Positions 8,563 through 18,046 are shown, counted from the first letter of the stretch. The stretch: 64,000 nucleotides of DNA from G965222535 sp965222535 (GCA_965222535.1 OZ244957.1:124001-188000); one strand, 5' to 3'. Notes: generated from the letters alone by a model not told the origin. Made by a program: numbers and translations.

Positions 8563-9690
8563 GTGATTTATCGCGAAGCAGGACAATTCAAAACCAGCTA
8601 CACCTCTGATCAAGCCATCTTTCCGAACCGCCAGGATCGCTGGTTTGTGATTGGCTTCTTGGCGCTTATCGCTGTAGTGCCGCTGCTGCTTGGCAGCCAC
8701 TACCTGATGGGGCCGATCCTGACGCAGTTGCTGGTATTCGGATTAGCGGCTTTAGGGTTGAATCTGCTTACTGGCTACGCCGGTCAGGTATCGCTTGGCA
8801 CCGGTGGGTTTATGGCGGTGGGTGCCTATTCCTGCTACAACTTGGTACTGCGCCTACCCGAAATTCCGCTGGTGTTAAGCATCTTACTGTCTGGGCTGTT
8901 TGCCGCCTTGGTCGGCATGCTGTTCGGTCTGCCGGGACTACGGATCAAGGGGTTTTATCTCGCCGTGGCAACCTTGTCCGCGCAGTTTTTCCTGCTCTGG
9001 ATTTTTGATCACGTCGGCTGGTTCACCAATTATGATGCGGCTGGCGTTGCTTCAGCACCTGAAGCAACGCTGCTAGGTACCTTGGCCACTGAAGGCGGCG
9101 CGCTGGATTTTCTGGCACCGCTGAACCCTCTGGTATCTGGAGCCAAGGCGACCGTTGAAGCCAAATACCTACTCACGCTGGTGCTGGTAGTACTGCTATC
9201 GCTGCTGGCCAAAAACTTAGTGCGCAGCGCTACCGGTCGCAGTTGGATGGCGATTCGCGACATGGACATCGCCGCTGAGATCATCGGCATCCGACCCTTG
9301 CGCGCCAAGTTAGTCGCGTTCGCCGTCAGCTCATTCTATTGCGGCGTCGCCGGTGCCCTATACGTGTTCACCTATGTCGGTAACGCCGATACTGAAGCCT
9401 TCGATCTGATCCTCTCGTTTAATATCCTGTTCATGGTTATAATTGGTGGTCTGGGTTCGATCATGGGCTCTTACTTGGGAGCAGCGTTTATTGTACTGCT
9501 GCCGGTAATGTTAAATATCAGTGCTTCCAACCTCGGTAGCACTACGCTGAATGCCGATACCTTAGCTCATCTGGAGCTGATCGTATTCGGTGTCGCGATT
9601 GTGTTTTTTTTGATTGTTGAACCCCACGGTTTGGCTCGCTTATGGCGTACGATAAAAGAGAAACTACGGCAATGGCCGTTCCCCTACTGA
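8563..9690 (+). CDS. branched-chain amino acid-type ABC transporter permease (LivM family)
   Basis: This inner-membrane permease of the HAAT uptake family has 375 residues. Multiple hydrophobic helices are present, and the family motif LTGYAGQVSLGTGGFMAVGAYS lies about 65-86. The loop with RDMDIAAEIIGIRPLRAKL (about 227-245) would contact the ATPase. The start is GTG at 8563, giving MIYREAGQFKTSY, an N-terminus I recall for permeases linked to phenylacetate-CoA-ligase-like genes. The partner permease (LivH) and ATPase (LivG) expected upstream are absent; rpoB and a repeat are there instead. Confidence 0.88.
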   Translation: MIYREAGQFKTSYTSDQAIFPNRQDRWFVIGFLALIAVVPLLLGSHYLMGPILTQLLVFGLAALGLNLLTGYAGQVSLGTGGFMAVGAYSCYNLVLRLPEIPLVLSILLSGLFAALVGMLFGLPGLRIKGFYLAVATLSAQFFLLWIFDHVGWFTNYDAAGVASAPEATLLGTLATEGGALDFLAPLNPLVSGAKATVEAKYLLTLVLVVLLSLLAKNLVRSATGRSWMAIRDMDIAAEIIGIRPLRAKLVAFAVSSFYCGVAGALYVFTYVGNADTEAFDLILSFNILFMVIIGGLGSIMGSYLGAAFIVLLPVMLNISASNLGSTTLNADTLAHLELIVFGVAIVFFLIVEPHGLARLWRTIKEKLRQWPFPY

Positions 9691-10094
9691 CACGCTAGCC
9701 ATTTCCAAGCAAACGCCCACCGTTGGCGATCGCCGCCAATCTTTTTCATTCATCTATGCCAAAAGCCGCTTTGAGAGCTGTGTATAAGAATCTTATGACA
9801 CCTCCCCCCACAAAGCGCTTTTCGAGGTGCCCCCTTATCCCAGCCTTGCCGCAGCTTGCTTCAGTACCTAATTTGAGTGAGCCACTTAAGTATGATGGTC
9901 TCGCAATACGTCGCCCGCAGCTCTCTTTGTGTTCTGGTAAGGAATAATAATATCCATGAATATCAATACTTTACGAATTAATTATCAACTTTAATAAGAA
10001 CCAAAACAGGATCAATTAGACATTATTTCGAGATCATCAAATATAGATATTCCCCGTCAACAACCCGCAATTTCTGACTAGGAGGATTTTACTA
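9691..10094. other. 404-base gap with a small family A remnant
   Basis: Between the permease and the binding protein there is a short decayed family A end (about 9797-9834, GAGGTGC preceded by TTTTC). It is followed by an AT-rich stretch (9945-10070) and a strong AGGAGG ribosome binding site at 10081-10086. The AT-rich part may hold a promoter for the binding-protein gene, but I cannot point to clear -35/-10 boxes. No convincing gene is seen. Confidence 0.5.
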
Positions 10095-11429
10095 ATGAAA
10101 ACCATAACTGGCATAACGGCATTGGCATGTACGCTGATGATATCGTCGTTAGCCAACGTCACCCAAGCCGAGGAACAGTTCTTCCCCGCTCTCGTCTACC
10201 GTACCGGGCCTTATGCTGCCGGTGGAAGTGGATTCTTTGGCGGACTGGAAGATTATATGGATATGCTCAACATTCGTGATGGCGGGGTAGGTGGCGTCAA
10301 ACTAACTTGGGAGGAATGTGAAACAGCCTATAACTCCGATCGTGGAGTAGAGTGCTATGAGCGTCTGAAGAAGAAAGGGCCAACCGGGGCCACCGCAATC
10401 CAGCCATTATCAACCGGTATCACCTATCGCCTGATCGAGCGCGCTACCGTTGACAAAATCCCGCTGATGACGATGGGCTATGGTCGCACCGATGCCACCG
10501 ATGGTCGTATATTCCCTTACGTGTTCCCGATCGTGACCAATTACTGGTCACAGAATACTGCAAAGATTAAATATATTGGTATGAAAGAAGGCGGCATGGA
10601 TCAGCTCAAAGGCAAGAAAATTGCTAATCTTTACCATGAATCATCGTACGGTAAGGAAACCATTCCAGTATTAAACGAACAGGCCACGATCTATGGTTTT
10701 GAGGTGCGCCACTTCCCCGTGCCGCATCCTGGCTTGGATCAAAAAGCAACTTGGCTGCAGATTGCGCGCCGCTATCGGCCCGATTGGGTAATCTTGCGTG
10801 GTTGGGGAGTGATGAATCCAACCGCACTAAAGGAAGCAGCACGGGTTGGGTTTCCGGTCAGTCGCATCATTGGTGTATGGTGGAGTGGGGCTGAAGAAGA
10901 CGTGATCCCGGCGGGGAAAGCCGCTATTGGTTACACCGCTGCTGGCTTCCATCCCCCAGGACGTGATTTCCCGGTTATCGAAGCTATCCTAGATAAGGTT
11001 CACAGCAGCGGTAAGGGGCATATCTCAGCCAACCGCGTTGGCACCATCTATTATAATCGTGGTGTTGTCGCCGGGATTCTTATGACCGAGGCACTGCGTA
11101 CCGCACAGGGAAAGTTCGGCCAACGGTCATTAACCGGCGAAGAAATGCGTTGGGGGCTGGAAAATCTGAATCTCACTGCTAGCAGGATTGGAGTGCTCGG
11201 CGCCACCGGTCTGATCTCCCCAATTCAGATCACCTGCTCCGACCATGAAGGCGGCGGTAAAGTCAAGTTTCTGACTTGGACTGGCAGCCAGTGGAAAGAC
11301 GCCAGTGATTGGATTACCCCCGATCAATCCATCGTGCGACCAATGATTGAAGCCTCGGCGGCAAAATATGCGGCTGAGAAGAACCTTACCATGCGCACTG
11401 GTTTCTCAATGGGATCGGATTGCAGCTAG
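10095..11429 (+). CDS. ABC transporter periplasmic substrate-binding protein (Leu/Ile/Val-type)
   Basis: This periplasmic ligand-binding protein for the transporter formed with the neighbouring permease and ATPase has 444 residues. An N-terminal signal peptide (MKTITGITALACTLMISSLA, probable cleavage after TQA near residue 26) precedes a type-1 periplasmic binding fold (Peripla_BP_6 class). The ligand cannot be told from sequence; linkage to a CoA ligase hints at an aromatic or other carboxylic acid. AGGAGG lies eight bases before the ATG. Confidence 0.85.
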   Translation: MKTITGITALACTLMISSLANVTQAEEQFFPALVYRTGPYAAGGSGFFGGLEDYMDMLNIRDGGVGGVKLTWEECETAYNSDRGVECYERLKKKGPTGATAIQPLSTGITYRLIERATVDKIPLMTMGYGRTDATDGRIFPYVFPIVTNYWSQNTAKIKYIGMKEGGMDQLKGKKIANLYHESSYGKETIPVLNEQATIYGFEVRHFPVPHPGLDQKATWLQIARRYRPDWVILRGWGVMNPTALKEAARVGFPVSRIIGVWWSGAEEDVIPAGKAAIGYTAAGFHPPGRDFPVIEAILDKVHSSGKGHISANRVGTIYYNRGVVAGILMTEALRTAQGKFGQRSLTGEEMRWGLENLNLTASRIGVLGATGLISPIQITCSDHEGGGKVKFLTWTGSQWKDASDWITPDQSIVRPMIEASAAKYAAEKNLTMRTGFSMGSDCS

Positions 11430-11503
11430 ATTGAGTTGCGCTGTTTGATACCGGGAAGCGATCACAATTTCCCGATCCTTGTGGTTTGATATGCCTATAG
11501 ATA

Positions 11504-11609
11504 GGCACCTCGAAAAAAACCTGAAATAGGATGATGACTTGGAGGGGAAAGGGTTTGATGGAAAATTTCGTAACCCTTTCCCCAATATAACACCATGAGG
11601 GTGTCCCCC
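11504..11609 (+). repeat. family A repeat, diverged copy
   Basis: It starts GGCACCTCGAAAAA, continues with a GGAGGGGAAAGGG block and TAACCCTTTCCCCAATATAACA, and ends near GTGTCCCCC. The central TGTAACGTAAG has decayed. It separates the binding-protein gene from the ATPase gene. Confidence 0.75.
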
Positions 11610-11628
11610 GTATACTCCGCTGCCTCTG

Positions 11629-12444
11629 ATGAACCCCAACGCCTCTCCATTACTCAAAGTCCTTAATATTGAGGTTGTTTATAATTACGTGATCCTAGTG
11701 CTTAAGGGTGTATCACTGGAAGTACCGGTAGGCGGTATTACTGCTTTGCTGGGTGCCAATGGTGCCGGCAAGTCAACCACTCTGAAAGCAATCTCAAACC
11801 TAGTAAACGCTGAAAACGGCACCGTGACCAAGGGGCATATCGAGTTTCGTGGACAACGTATCGACAACCTAACGCCGCATGACTTGGTGTGTATGGGGGT
11901 TATACAGGTCATGGAGGGGCGGCGCTGTTTCTCCCACCTGACGGTTGAGGAAAACCTACTGACCGGCGCTTATACCCGTACCGATGGTCGTGCTGCGATA
12001 GCCGCCGATTTGGAAAAAGTTTACGGGTATTTCCCACACATCAAGTACCACCGCCATTCACAAGCCGGCTATACCTCTGGTGGCGAGCAACAGATGATCG
12101 CTGTTGGGCGTGCGCTGATGGCCAAACCAGCGATGATTTTGCTTGACGAGCCGTCAATGGGGCTGGCACCGCAGTTGGTAGAAGAGATCTTTTCAATCGT
12201 CTACAATCTCAATCAGCAGGAAAAGGTCGCCTTCTTGCTGGCTGAGCAAAACACCAACATGGCGCTGCGCTACTCCAATTATGGCTACATCCTTGAAAAT
12301 GGGCGGATCGTTATGGATGGCGACGCAAAAACCCTTGCCGAAAATGAAGATGTCAAAGAGTTCTATCTCGGTATGAGCGACGGCAAACGCAAGAGTTTCC
12401 GTAATGTTAAAAACTACCGTCGCCGCAAACGATGGTTGGCTTGA
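11629..12444 (+). CDS. ABC transporter ATP-binding protein (LivF family)
   Basis: This ATPase energises the HAAT transporter. Walker A GANGAGKST lies at about residues 44-52. The signature is YTSGGEQQMI (a TSGGE variant of LSGGQ), and Walker B is MILLDEPSMGLAP, followed by the H-loop region. The 271 residues include a basic C-terminal tail (KSFRNVKNYRRRKRW). LivF proteins normally pair with LivG, which is not in the window. Confidence 0.9.
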   Translation: MNPNASPLLKVLNIEVVYNYVILVLKGVSLEVPVGGITALLGANGAGKSTTLKAISNLVNAENGTVTKGHIEFRGQRIDNLTPHDLVCMGVIQVMEGRRCFSHLTVEENLLTGAYTRTDGRAAIAADLEKVYGYFPHIKYHRHSQAGYTSGGEQQMIAVGRALMAKPAMILLDEPSMGLAPQLVEEIFSIVYNLNQQEKVAFLLAEQNTNMALRYSNYGYILENGRIVMDGDAKTLAENEDVKEFYLGMSDGKRKSFRNVKNYRRRKRWLA

Positions 12445-12533
12445 GTTGAACCTACCGTCCGCAAATCGGACAATCTGAGAACAGCAATTTTCTGTTTTTC
12501 CGCGGCACTTTTTGTTGTCCCCGCTAAACCCTG

Positions 12534-13766
12534 ATGCTCTACTACGACGCATTGGAAATCCGTCCTGAGAAGGAGCGTGCGCAAGCCCAATTTGCGCTGC
12601 TGCGATCCGTATTGCACCATGCCAACCAGCATGTGCCAGCGATGGCGGACGCTTTGGCGGCAGTCGATATCGCTTCCATCACCGACCGCAAAGCGCTTGC
12701 ATCGCTGCCCTTAATTCGTAAATCCGCACTAAGCGACTTGCAATCGAAAGCGCCGCCGTTTGGCGGCTATAGCGCCACCAGCAGCACCATAGCGCAGATT
12801 TTTCAATCACCGGGGCCGCTCTATGAACCGATGTCACGCGATCCCGATCCATGCCGCACGGCGCGCGCGCTGCATGCCGCTGGGTTTCGTAGCGGCGATC
12901 TGGTGCATAACTGTTTCTCCTACCACATGACACCGGCGGGCATGATGATGGAGCGCGGCGCGCTTGCTCTTGGGTGCACCGTATTTCCGGCCGGCACGGC
13001 GCCGGTAGAGCAACAACTGCAAGCGATCGCGCATCTGCGTCCTCAAGCGTATGTCGGCACCCCGGATTTTCTGCTCACATTACTTGAACGAGCCGATGCA
13101 CAAGGCCTAGACGCGATTAATTCGATCAACAAAGCCTTGGTATCCGGTATGGCGCTGATGCCCGAGGTGCGGCAAAAGCTGACGCATTGTGGGATTGAGG
13201 TCAAGCAGTGCTACGCAACCGCCGAAATCGGTTTGATCGCCTACGAGACTGAACCTGATCAGGGAATGATCAGTGACGAGGGGGTGATCATCGAGATTGT
13301 GCAGCTTGGCAGTGGCGATACACTGCCTATCGGCGACATCGGCGAACTCGTGGTCAGCGTACTCAACCACGACTACCCTCTGATCCGTTTTGCTACCGGA
13401 GACCTATCGGCGGTGCAAAGCGGCGGCAGCCGCTGCGGGCGCACTGGGATGAGGATCAAGGGCTGGATGGGGCGTACCGATGAGACGACCAAAGTACGTG
13501 GAATGTTCATCCACCCCCGGCAACTGGAGCAGGTCTGCGATCGCCATCCGCAACTGAAGCGCATCCGAGCCATCGTCGACCGCGTACAGCACAAGGATCG
13601 GCTGCGCTTGCAATGTGAAACGCTTGAAGCAACACCAGCGCTCGTTGCTGACATTGAAGACAGCGTGCGGATGCTATGTAATGTGCGCGCAAAAGTCGAG
13701 CTCGTGCCGCCCGATACACTGCCCGGCGACAGCAAACTTATTGACGATATACGCCGCTACGATTAA
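12534..13766 (+). CDS. phenylacetate-CoA ligase-like AMP-forming enzyme
   Basis: This is a member of the PaaK branch of adenylate-forming enzymes, which activate aryl or related acids to CoA thioesters with ATP. The 410-residue protein shows HAAGFRSGDLVHNCFSYHMTPAGMMMERG and ALGCTVFPAGTAPVEQQ (N-terminal half), YATAEIGLIAYE (adenine-binding region), and the C-terminal ATGDLSAV and GRTDETTKVRGMFIHP hinge region. It follows the LivF-like gene, as such ligases often do in aromatic-acid uptake clusters. Whether phenylacetate is the substrate is not shown; no other paa genes are present. Confidence 0.8.
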   Translation: MLYYDALEIRPEKERAQAQFALLRSVLHHANQHVPAMADALAAVDIASITDRKALASLPLIRKSALSDLQSKAPPFGGYSATSSTIAQIFQSPGPLYEPMSRDPDPCRTARALHAAGFRSGDLVHNCFSYHMTPAGMMMERGALALGCTVFPAGTAPVEQQLQAIAHLRPQAYVGTPDFLLTLLERADAQGLDAINSINKALVSGMALMPEVRQKLTHCGIEVKQCYATAEIGLIAYETEPDQGMISDEGVIIEIVQLGSGDTLPIGDIGELVVSVLNHDYPLIRFATGDLSAVQSGGSRCGRTGMRIKGWMGRTDETTKVRGMFIHPRQLEQVCDRHPQLKRIRAIVDRVQHKDRLRLQCETLEATPALVADIEDSVRMLCNVRAKVELVPPDTLPGDSKLIDDIRRYD

Positions 13767-13767
13767 A

Positions 13768-13914
13768 GGGCAGCTCGAAAAACCAGCTCACTAGCTTTTG
13801 CTGCCCTGCGGGCTCGTCTATTGAGGGAAGGATTATAAATCAACGGCTTACGTTACAGGTGAGCATACCACTCCCCCCAAACTCCTTTCCCTGTTGGGGT
13901 TTTTCGATGTCACC
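13768..13914 (-). repeat. family A repeat, reversed copy with terminal hairpin
   Basis: The hairpin GGGCAGCTCGAAAAA...CTTTTGCTGCCC (13768-13806) is followed by the reversed core (GTCTATTGAGGGAAGG, CTTACGTTACAGGTGA) and GGGGTTTTTCGA. The stem bases differ from the copy at 2731-2772 but remain complementary. Confidence 0.85.
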
Positions 13915-13926
13915 TAAAAAAGCAGC

Positions 13927-14631
13927 ATGATGGGGACTGATCGTTGCTCATACGCCGACATTGACGTGGCGTTAACGGTATGCGGTCTGCAACTACGGGG
14001 TGGTTTCCACCCTGCCGCAGCCGATGATAGCCTCCTCTCGTCAGCGGAACCAACCGCAGGCTCAATACAAACCGTGTTGCTGGTTGGCAATGTCGGCAAC
14101 GCGATGTGGCGGCAGTTTATCACGACCGCAGAGTACCGCGACGCAAAGCCCGATCCGCTCGATCGCTGGACACGGCGGGTGCTGAACGAAATTGCCGCCG
14201 CATTGCCTGCTGCAGTCGTATTCCCATTTGGAGGGCCACCTCATTATCCGTTCCACCGCTGGGCACTGCGTGCTGATACGGTCTTCCCGTCGCCTATCGG
14301 TATTCTAATCCACCCTCAATTCGGACTCTGGCATGCTTATCGCGGGGCGCTGCTGCTGCCCCGCCGCCTATTGTTGCCGCCACGCCAAAACACCTTCTCG
14401 CCCTGCCTTACCTGTGAACACAAACCCTGCATGCAGCGCTGCCCGGTGGATGCCTTCAGCGACGCTGGTTACAACGCAACCGCCTGCCGCAGTTACCTGC
14501 GTCAACCGTTTGGCGAGGATTGCATCAAACACGCCTGCGCCGCCAGACGTGCCTGCCCGATCGGGCGTCAATACCATCAACTGAGTCCCCAAGCGACCCT
14601 GCATATGCGTACATTCCTTGATGCCGGGTGA
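13927..14631 (+). CDS. 4Fe-4S ferredoxin-type protein
   Basis: This 234-residue protein carries a Cys-rich C-terminal region. The first set is CLTCEHKPCMQRCP (about 159-172); further cysteines are in ACRSYL, DCIKHACAARRACPIG. The spacing resembles the iron-sulphur region of epoxyqueuosine-reductase-like proteins, but the catalytic domain of QueG is not evident. The N-terminal two thirds include a GGPPHYPFHRWALRAD segment without a function I recognise. It is probably an electron-transfer or reductase protein; substrate unknown. Confidence 0.6.
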   Translation: MMGTDRCSYADIDVALTVCGLQLRGGFHPAAADDSLLSSAEPTAGSIQTVLLVGNVGNAMWRQFITTAEYRDAKPDPLDRWTRRVLNEIAAALPAAVVFPFGGPPHYPFHRWALRADTVFPSPIGILIHPQFGLWHAYRGALLLPRRLLLPPRQNTFSPCLTCEHKPCMQRCPVDAFSDAGYNATACRSYLRQPFGEDCIKHACAARRACPIGRQYHQLSPQATLHMRTFLDAG

Positions 14632-15094
14632 ATAAAGCGGCGCAGTGCCACACCGCGCCCCATCCTGACTTTGACGTTCGAGCCTTTGGATAGCCTAGTA
14701 ATATATGAAATACAAGGATATTTATATAAAACATGCGATGTTGTACCTAGTGATGTGTTGGTTGTTGCGATGCCAAATACCCCTGCTGTGATGCGTCCAT
14801 GTCCGTTCGCATCACAGCCACCCCTGACAACCCTTGCCGGTCGCTTCAGATCGTGAGGGGGTAGCGCCAAGGTACCTAAATTATGGTGGGCAAGAACTTG
14901 CGCCTGCTAACGCCAGAAATGACCCAAATGATCTGAAAAAACCATTGGTCGAGCCAAAAACAAAAATACCCCGCTCAAGCAACCGACTCCTCATGCCTCC
15001 AAAGAATCATCCGCGATCATCGGCCTCTATTGCTGCCTGACCTTTGATTCCACACCAGTTGACCATTTTTGAGGTACCCTAGTTAAAACCAGAG
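14632..15094. other. 463-base gap without a recognisable gene
   Basis: Composition shifts from GC-rich to AT-rich in patches (AT-rich around 14696-14745). Short open frames exist on both strands but show no recognisable family. A short segment near 14891-14925 resembles one near 53541-53575 (TTGC..CTGCTRACRCCARAAAT), which may be a further minor repeat. The end (GAGGTACCCTAG, 15071-15082) looks like a family A boundary next to the methyltransferase remnant. Confidence 0.5.
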
Positions 15095-16006
15095 ATGAAT
15101 TTGAAATACACTTTAGTAGACGAAAATAGCTCTTTTCCATTGTTGGTAATGGAAAAATCTAAATATGCCAGCAATCAATGCGTGCTTCGTGATGATAAAG
15201 CTGGGGTTTGGCTGTATCAGGCAAATTGTCTGGAATTCATGGATACGCTAATTAGCGTATTTCCAGAGGGCAAATTTGATATGATTTTTGCTGATCCGCC
15301 CTACTTCTTATCGAATGGCGGTATAAGTTGTCAAGCAGGGAAAATGGTTAAGGTCGATAAAGGTGAGTGGGATAAGTCTCAAGAAACAGAGTTGAATCAT
15401 CAATTTAATTTATCGTGGCTATCGAGATGCCAACAGTTACTTAAACGAAATGGCACTATTTAGGTATCTGGAACACATCATGTTATTCACTCAGTGGGCT
15501 ATGCGATGCAACAACTCGAAATGAAGCTACTTAATGGTATAACCTGGAAAAAACCCAATCCTCCTCCAAATCTTTCTTGCCGATATTTTACACATTCAAC
15601 AGAAACCATCATTTGGGCAGCGAAGCATGAAAAATCCAAACATTTGTTTAACTATGAAGCAGTGTGTAAAGAAAATGAAGGGAAACAAATGAAAACCGTA
15701 TGGAATATAAAACCTCCTTCTAAATAGGAAAAAACATTTGGCAAACATCCAACACAAAAACCTATAGAGTTGTTGCTAAGAATTATTGAAACAAGTACTC
15801 ATTTGGGAAACCTTATTTTTGATCCGTTTTCAGGAAGTTCAACAACAGGAGTAGCAGCAATTTTAAGTAATAGGAAATTTATTGGATGTGAGTTAGACAC
15901 TGACTTTGTAAACGTGTCTAAAAGTCGGCTAATCGAAGCTGCCAATAAATCTAACCCATCACTGGTGTTAGAGAAACGCAAGAAGGTGAAAAAGGTGGTT
16001 CCGTGA
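15095..16006 (+). pseudogene. DpnA-like adenine DNA methyltransferase, broken by two TAG codons
   Basis: A single reading frame of about 303 codons is interrupted at 15461-15463 and 15725-15727 by TAG. Read through, it is a beta-class N6-adenine methyltransferase: catalytic DPPYFLSNGG early, NLSCRYFTHSTETIIWA in the middle, then GKHPTQKP and the SAM-binding FDPFSGSSTTG near the C-terminus. This matches the DpnII second methyltransferase (DpnA) that modifies GATC. The first stop replaces a conserved Trp (NGTI-stop-VSGT), consistent with TGG to TAG. The gene is AT-richer than its neighbours, which suggests transfer followed by decay. No cognate endonuclease is seen. Confidence 0.85.
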
Positions 16007-16053
16007 TAAACATTCTTTATTCTCAAAAAAACCATACAATCACGCGGGGTGAC

Positions 16054-16345
16054 ATTTCGAGGTGAGCATCTCAGGAGAATAAGGAGGGTAAAGACGTTTG
16101 TATTGGGGGAAGGGTTAGGGCCCTCCTAGCACCCCTAAACGCGGTACTCCCTTCCCCCTAACCCCAGTACCGCCTGCGCTTTCGGCTTAGCGCCGTGCAG
16201 GGCCGAGGGCTTCGGGCAGGGCTCTGGGATGGCTTCGGGCAGGGCTCTGGGATGGCTTCTTTAAATGCTTCTGGCTGTAGTAAGGATTGGTTATACTCCC
16301 TTCCCCCAATTCCCATCCCGTTTAGGTTTTTTGAGGGGTACCCCT
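16054..16345 (-). repeat. family B repeat region
   Basis: This contains the reversed core of family B seen at 48-48.8 kb: GTATTGGGGGAAGGGTTAGGG, CACCCCTAAACGCGGTACTCC, CTGCGCTTTCGGCTTAGCGCCGTGCAGGGCCGAGGGCTTCGGGCAGGGCTCTGGGATGGC with a short internal duplication, and a family A-like end (GTTTAGGTTTTTTGAGGGGTACC). It lies between the methyltransferase remnant and the IS30 remnant. Confidence 0.85.
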
Positions 16346-16700
16346 AAGCAGTTGCTCCGCATCAGACCACACAATATCGCTGATGCGGGTGTAGGCTTCG
16401 ACCACTCTGCGACCTTCAGTCAGGCGTTGGGCCTGCCTTGGAGGTTAGCCTCGGCGGCCTCTTGTTATGTTGAAGCTCTCGGCTAAGCGTCGATTTATGG
16501 CGGCGGTGTGTGGCGACTATCCCTGCTTGGGCAGGTCCTGCTTTCAACAACGCATAAACTTGGTATCGTTCGTTTTGGGTAAGCTGCGTGTAGCTCATCG
16601 TGCTCCGCTTGCTTGCTGGTCAGAGAAAGCCTTGGATTAACCACAGCTTACCTTCTGGTAAACTCTTCAGGAGTTGCACTGACAACTTGAATCCGCCATC
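16340..16700 (-). mobile_element. IS30-family insertion sequence remnant
   Basis: On the minus strand from 16598 the transposase N-terminus is readable: MSYTQLTQNERYQVYALLKA, then RHKSTLSRELQHN, the helix-turn-helix region of IS30 transposases. The frame then breaks; another frame continues weakly (RQAQRLTEGRRVVEAYTRIS) and stops at the repeat boundary near 16345. Upstream of the transposase start, 16673-16694 read on the minus strand gives GGATTCAAGTTGTCAGTGCA..., resembling an IS30-type terminal inverted repeat. The right two thirds of the element are missing. Confidence 0.75.
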
Positions 16701-16829
16701 CTTAGCTGCGTTAGCGCAAGCCGCCGCCCTTTGCCCTTGCGGCAAATTCCTGCGACAGTCAAGGGTGGCGCAGCATAGCTCAAACAGTATACAGACAGAG
16801 GTTGCCCAGACACAGGACGCTGAATTGAC

Positions 16830-17804
16830 GTGATACGTTCCAAAATTGCAGGCACTGGCAGCTATTTGCCAAAGCGCATCCTGACCAATCAGGAACTGGC
16901 GCAGAGCGTTTCCACCTCGGATGAATGGATAAGGGAGCGTACCGGGATCCGGCAGCGGCATATTGTCGCTGAAGACCAAACAACCTGTGATATGGCCGAG
17001 CAGGCGGCATTGGCGGCATTGGAGATGTCGCAGTGGTCGGCCAAGGACCTGGACTTGATCGTTGTTGGCACCACCACCCCGGATCGTGTGTATCCATCCA
17101 CCGCTTGTCGCTTACAGGCACGTCTTGGTAGTGCACAGATCCCGGCTTTTGACGTCCAGGCGGTATGCTCAGGCTTTTTGTACGCGATAGGGATTGCGGA
17201 TAAGTTTGTGCGCAGCGGGGATGTGCGGCGCGCCTTGGTGGTTGGTGCTGATACCCATTCGCGTTTGCTTGACTGGAGTGATCGTAGCACCTGCATTCTG
17301 TTTGGCGATGGCGCTGGCGCGGTGACCTTGGAAAGCACGGATAAAGCTGACGATGGCGTGCTGGCGATCAAATTGCATGCCGATGGACGCTATGAATCGC
17401 TGCTGTATGTTGAAGGCGGCAGGCCACAGGGCGGCGGAACCTTCACCGCTGGCAGTGCCTATACTAAAATGAACGGAAATGAGGTGTTCAAGGTAGCAGT
17501 GCGTATGTTGTCCCAGATCGCGGGTGATATATTGACTGCCAACGGTTTCAGTTGCGCCGATCTTGATTGGCTGGTGCCGCATCAGGCGAATATCCGGATA
17601 ATTGAAGCCACCGCCCGCAGGCTCAAGCTACCCATGGATCGAGTCGTGGTTACGGTAGATAAGCACGGCAACACATCAGCCGCTTCGGTACCCATCGCGC
17701 TTGATACGGCCGTGCGCGATAACCGCATCCAGCGCGGACAACTGCTGCTGATGGAAGCCTTCGGCGGCGGTTTTGCTTGGGGGGCCGCGTTGCTCCGCTA
17801 CTGA
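16830..17804 (+). CDS. fabH: FabH, beta-ketoacyl-ACP synthase III
   Basis: FabH starts fatty-acid synthesis by condensing acetyl-CoA with malonyl-ACP. The 324-residue thiolase-fold protein has all three catalytic residues: Cys113 in QAVCSGFLYA, His251 in VPHQANIRI and Asn281 in KHGNTSAAS. The start is GTG at 16830. The upstream plsX and rpmF genes usually linked to fabH are absent and an IS30 remnant lies there. Downstream, two repeats separate it from fabD. Confidence 0.95.
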   Translation: MIRSKIAGTGSYLPKRILTNQELAQSVSTSDEWIRERTGIRQRHIVAEDQTTCDMAEQAALAALEMSQWSAKDLDLIVVGTTTPDRVYPSTACRLQARLGSAQIPAFDVQAVCSGFLYAIGIADKFVRSGDVRRALVVGADTHSRLLDWSDRSTCILFGDGAGAVTLESTDKADDGVLAIKLHADGRYESLLYVEGGRPQGGGTFTAGSAYTKMNGNEVFKVAVRMLSQIAGDILTANGFSCADLDWLVPHQANIRIIEATARRLKLPMDRVVVTVDKHGNTSAASVPIALDTAVRDNRIQRGQLLLMEAFGGGFAWGAALLRY

Positions 17805-17895
17805 TTCTGTGAACCAGCCAGAATATGCCCCACCCTCCCTCAAGCGCATCAGAACCTCATAGCACCGACAACACGCTTCCTAATGACTGACTATC

Positions 17896-18046
17896 GGGAA
17901 CCTCGAAAAATGGCAACGGGATGGGGGTGGGGAGGAAGGGACATGACCGCTTGTAACGTAAGTCATTGATTTATAATTCTTCCTCCAATAGACAAGCCCC
18001 GCAGGGTACCTCGGGAAACCAGCTTCGCTAGTTTCCCGAGGTACCC
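17896..18046 (+). repeat. family A repeat, full copy with hairpin
   Basis: This copy is nearly identical to that at 2623-2772 through the core. The closing inverted repeat (18004-18046) has stem GGGTACCTCGGGAAAC/GTTTCCCGAGGTACCC. At one stem position a C-G pair of the first copy is replaced by T-A, a compensated change. It lies in the fabH-fabD gap. Confidence 0.9.

Noticed and set aside
14834..15040. Small open frame before the methyltransferase remnant
   Set aside because: Its translation matches nothing I know, lacks a ribosome binding site and lies in mixed-composition intergenic DNA.
15095..16006. Recoded UAG genetic code
   Set aside because: rplA, the binding-protein gene, hsdM and mfd all end in TAG at the expected protein ends, so TAG acts as a stop here.
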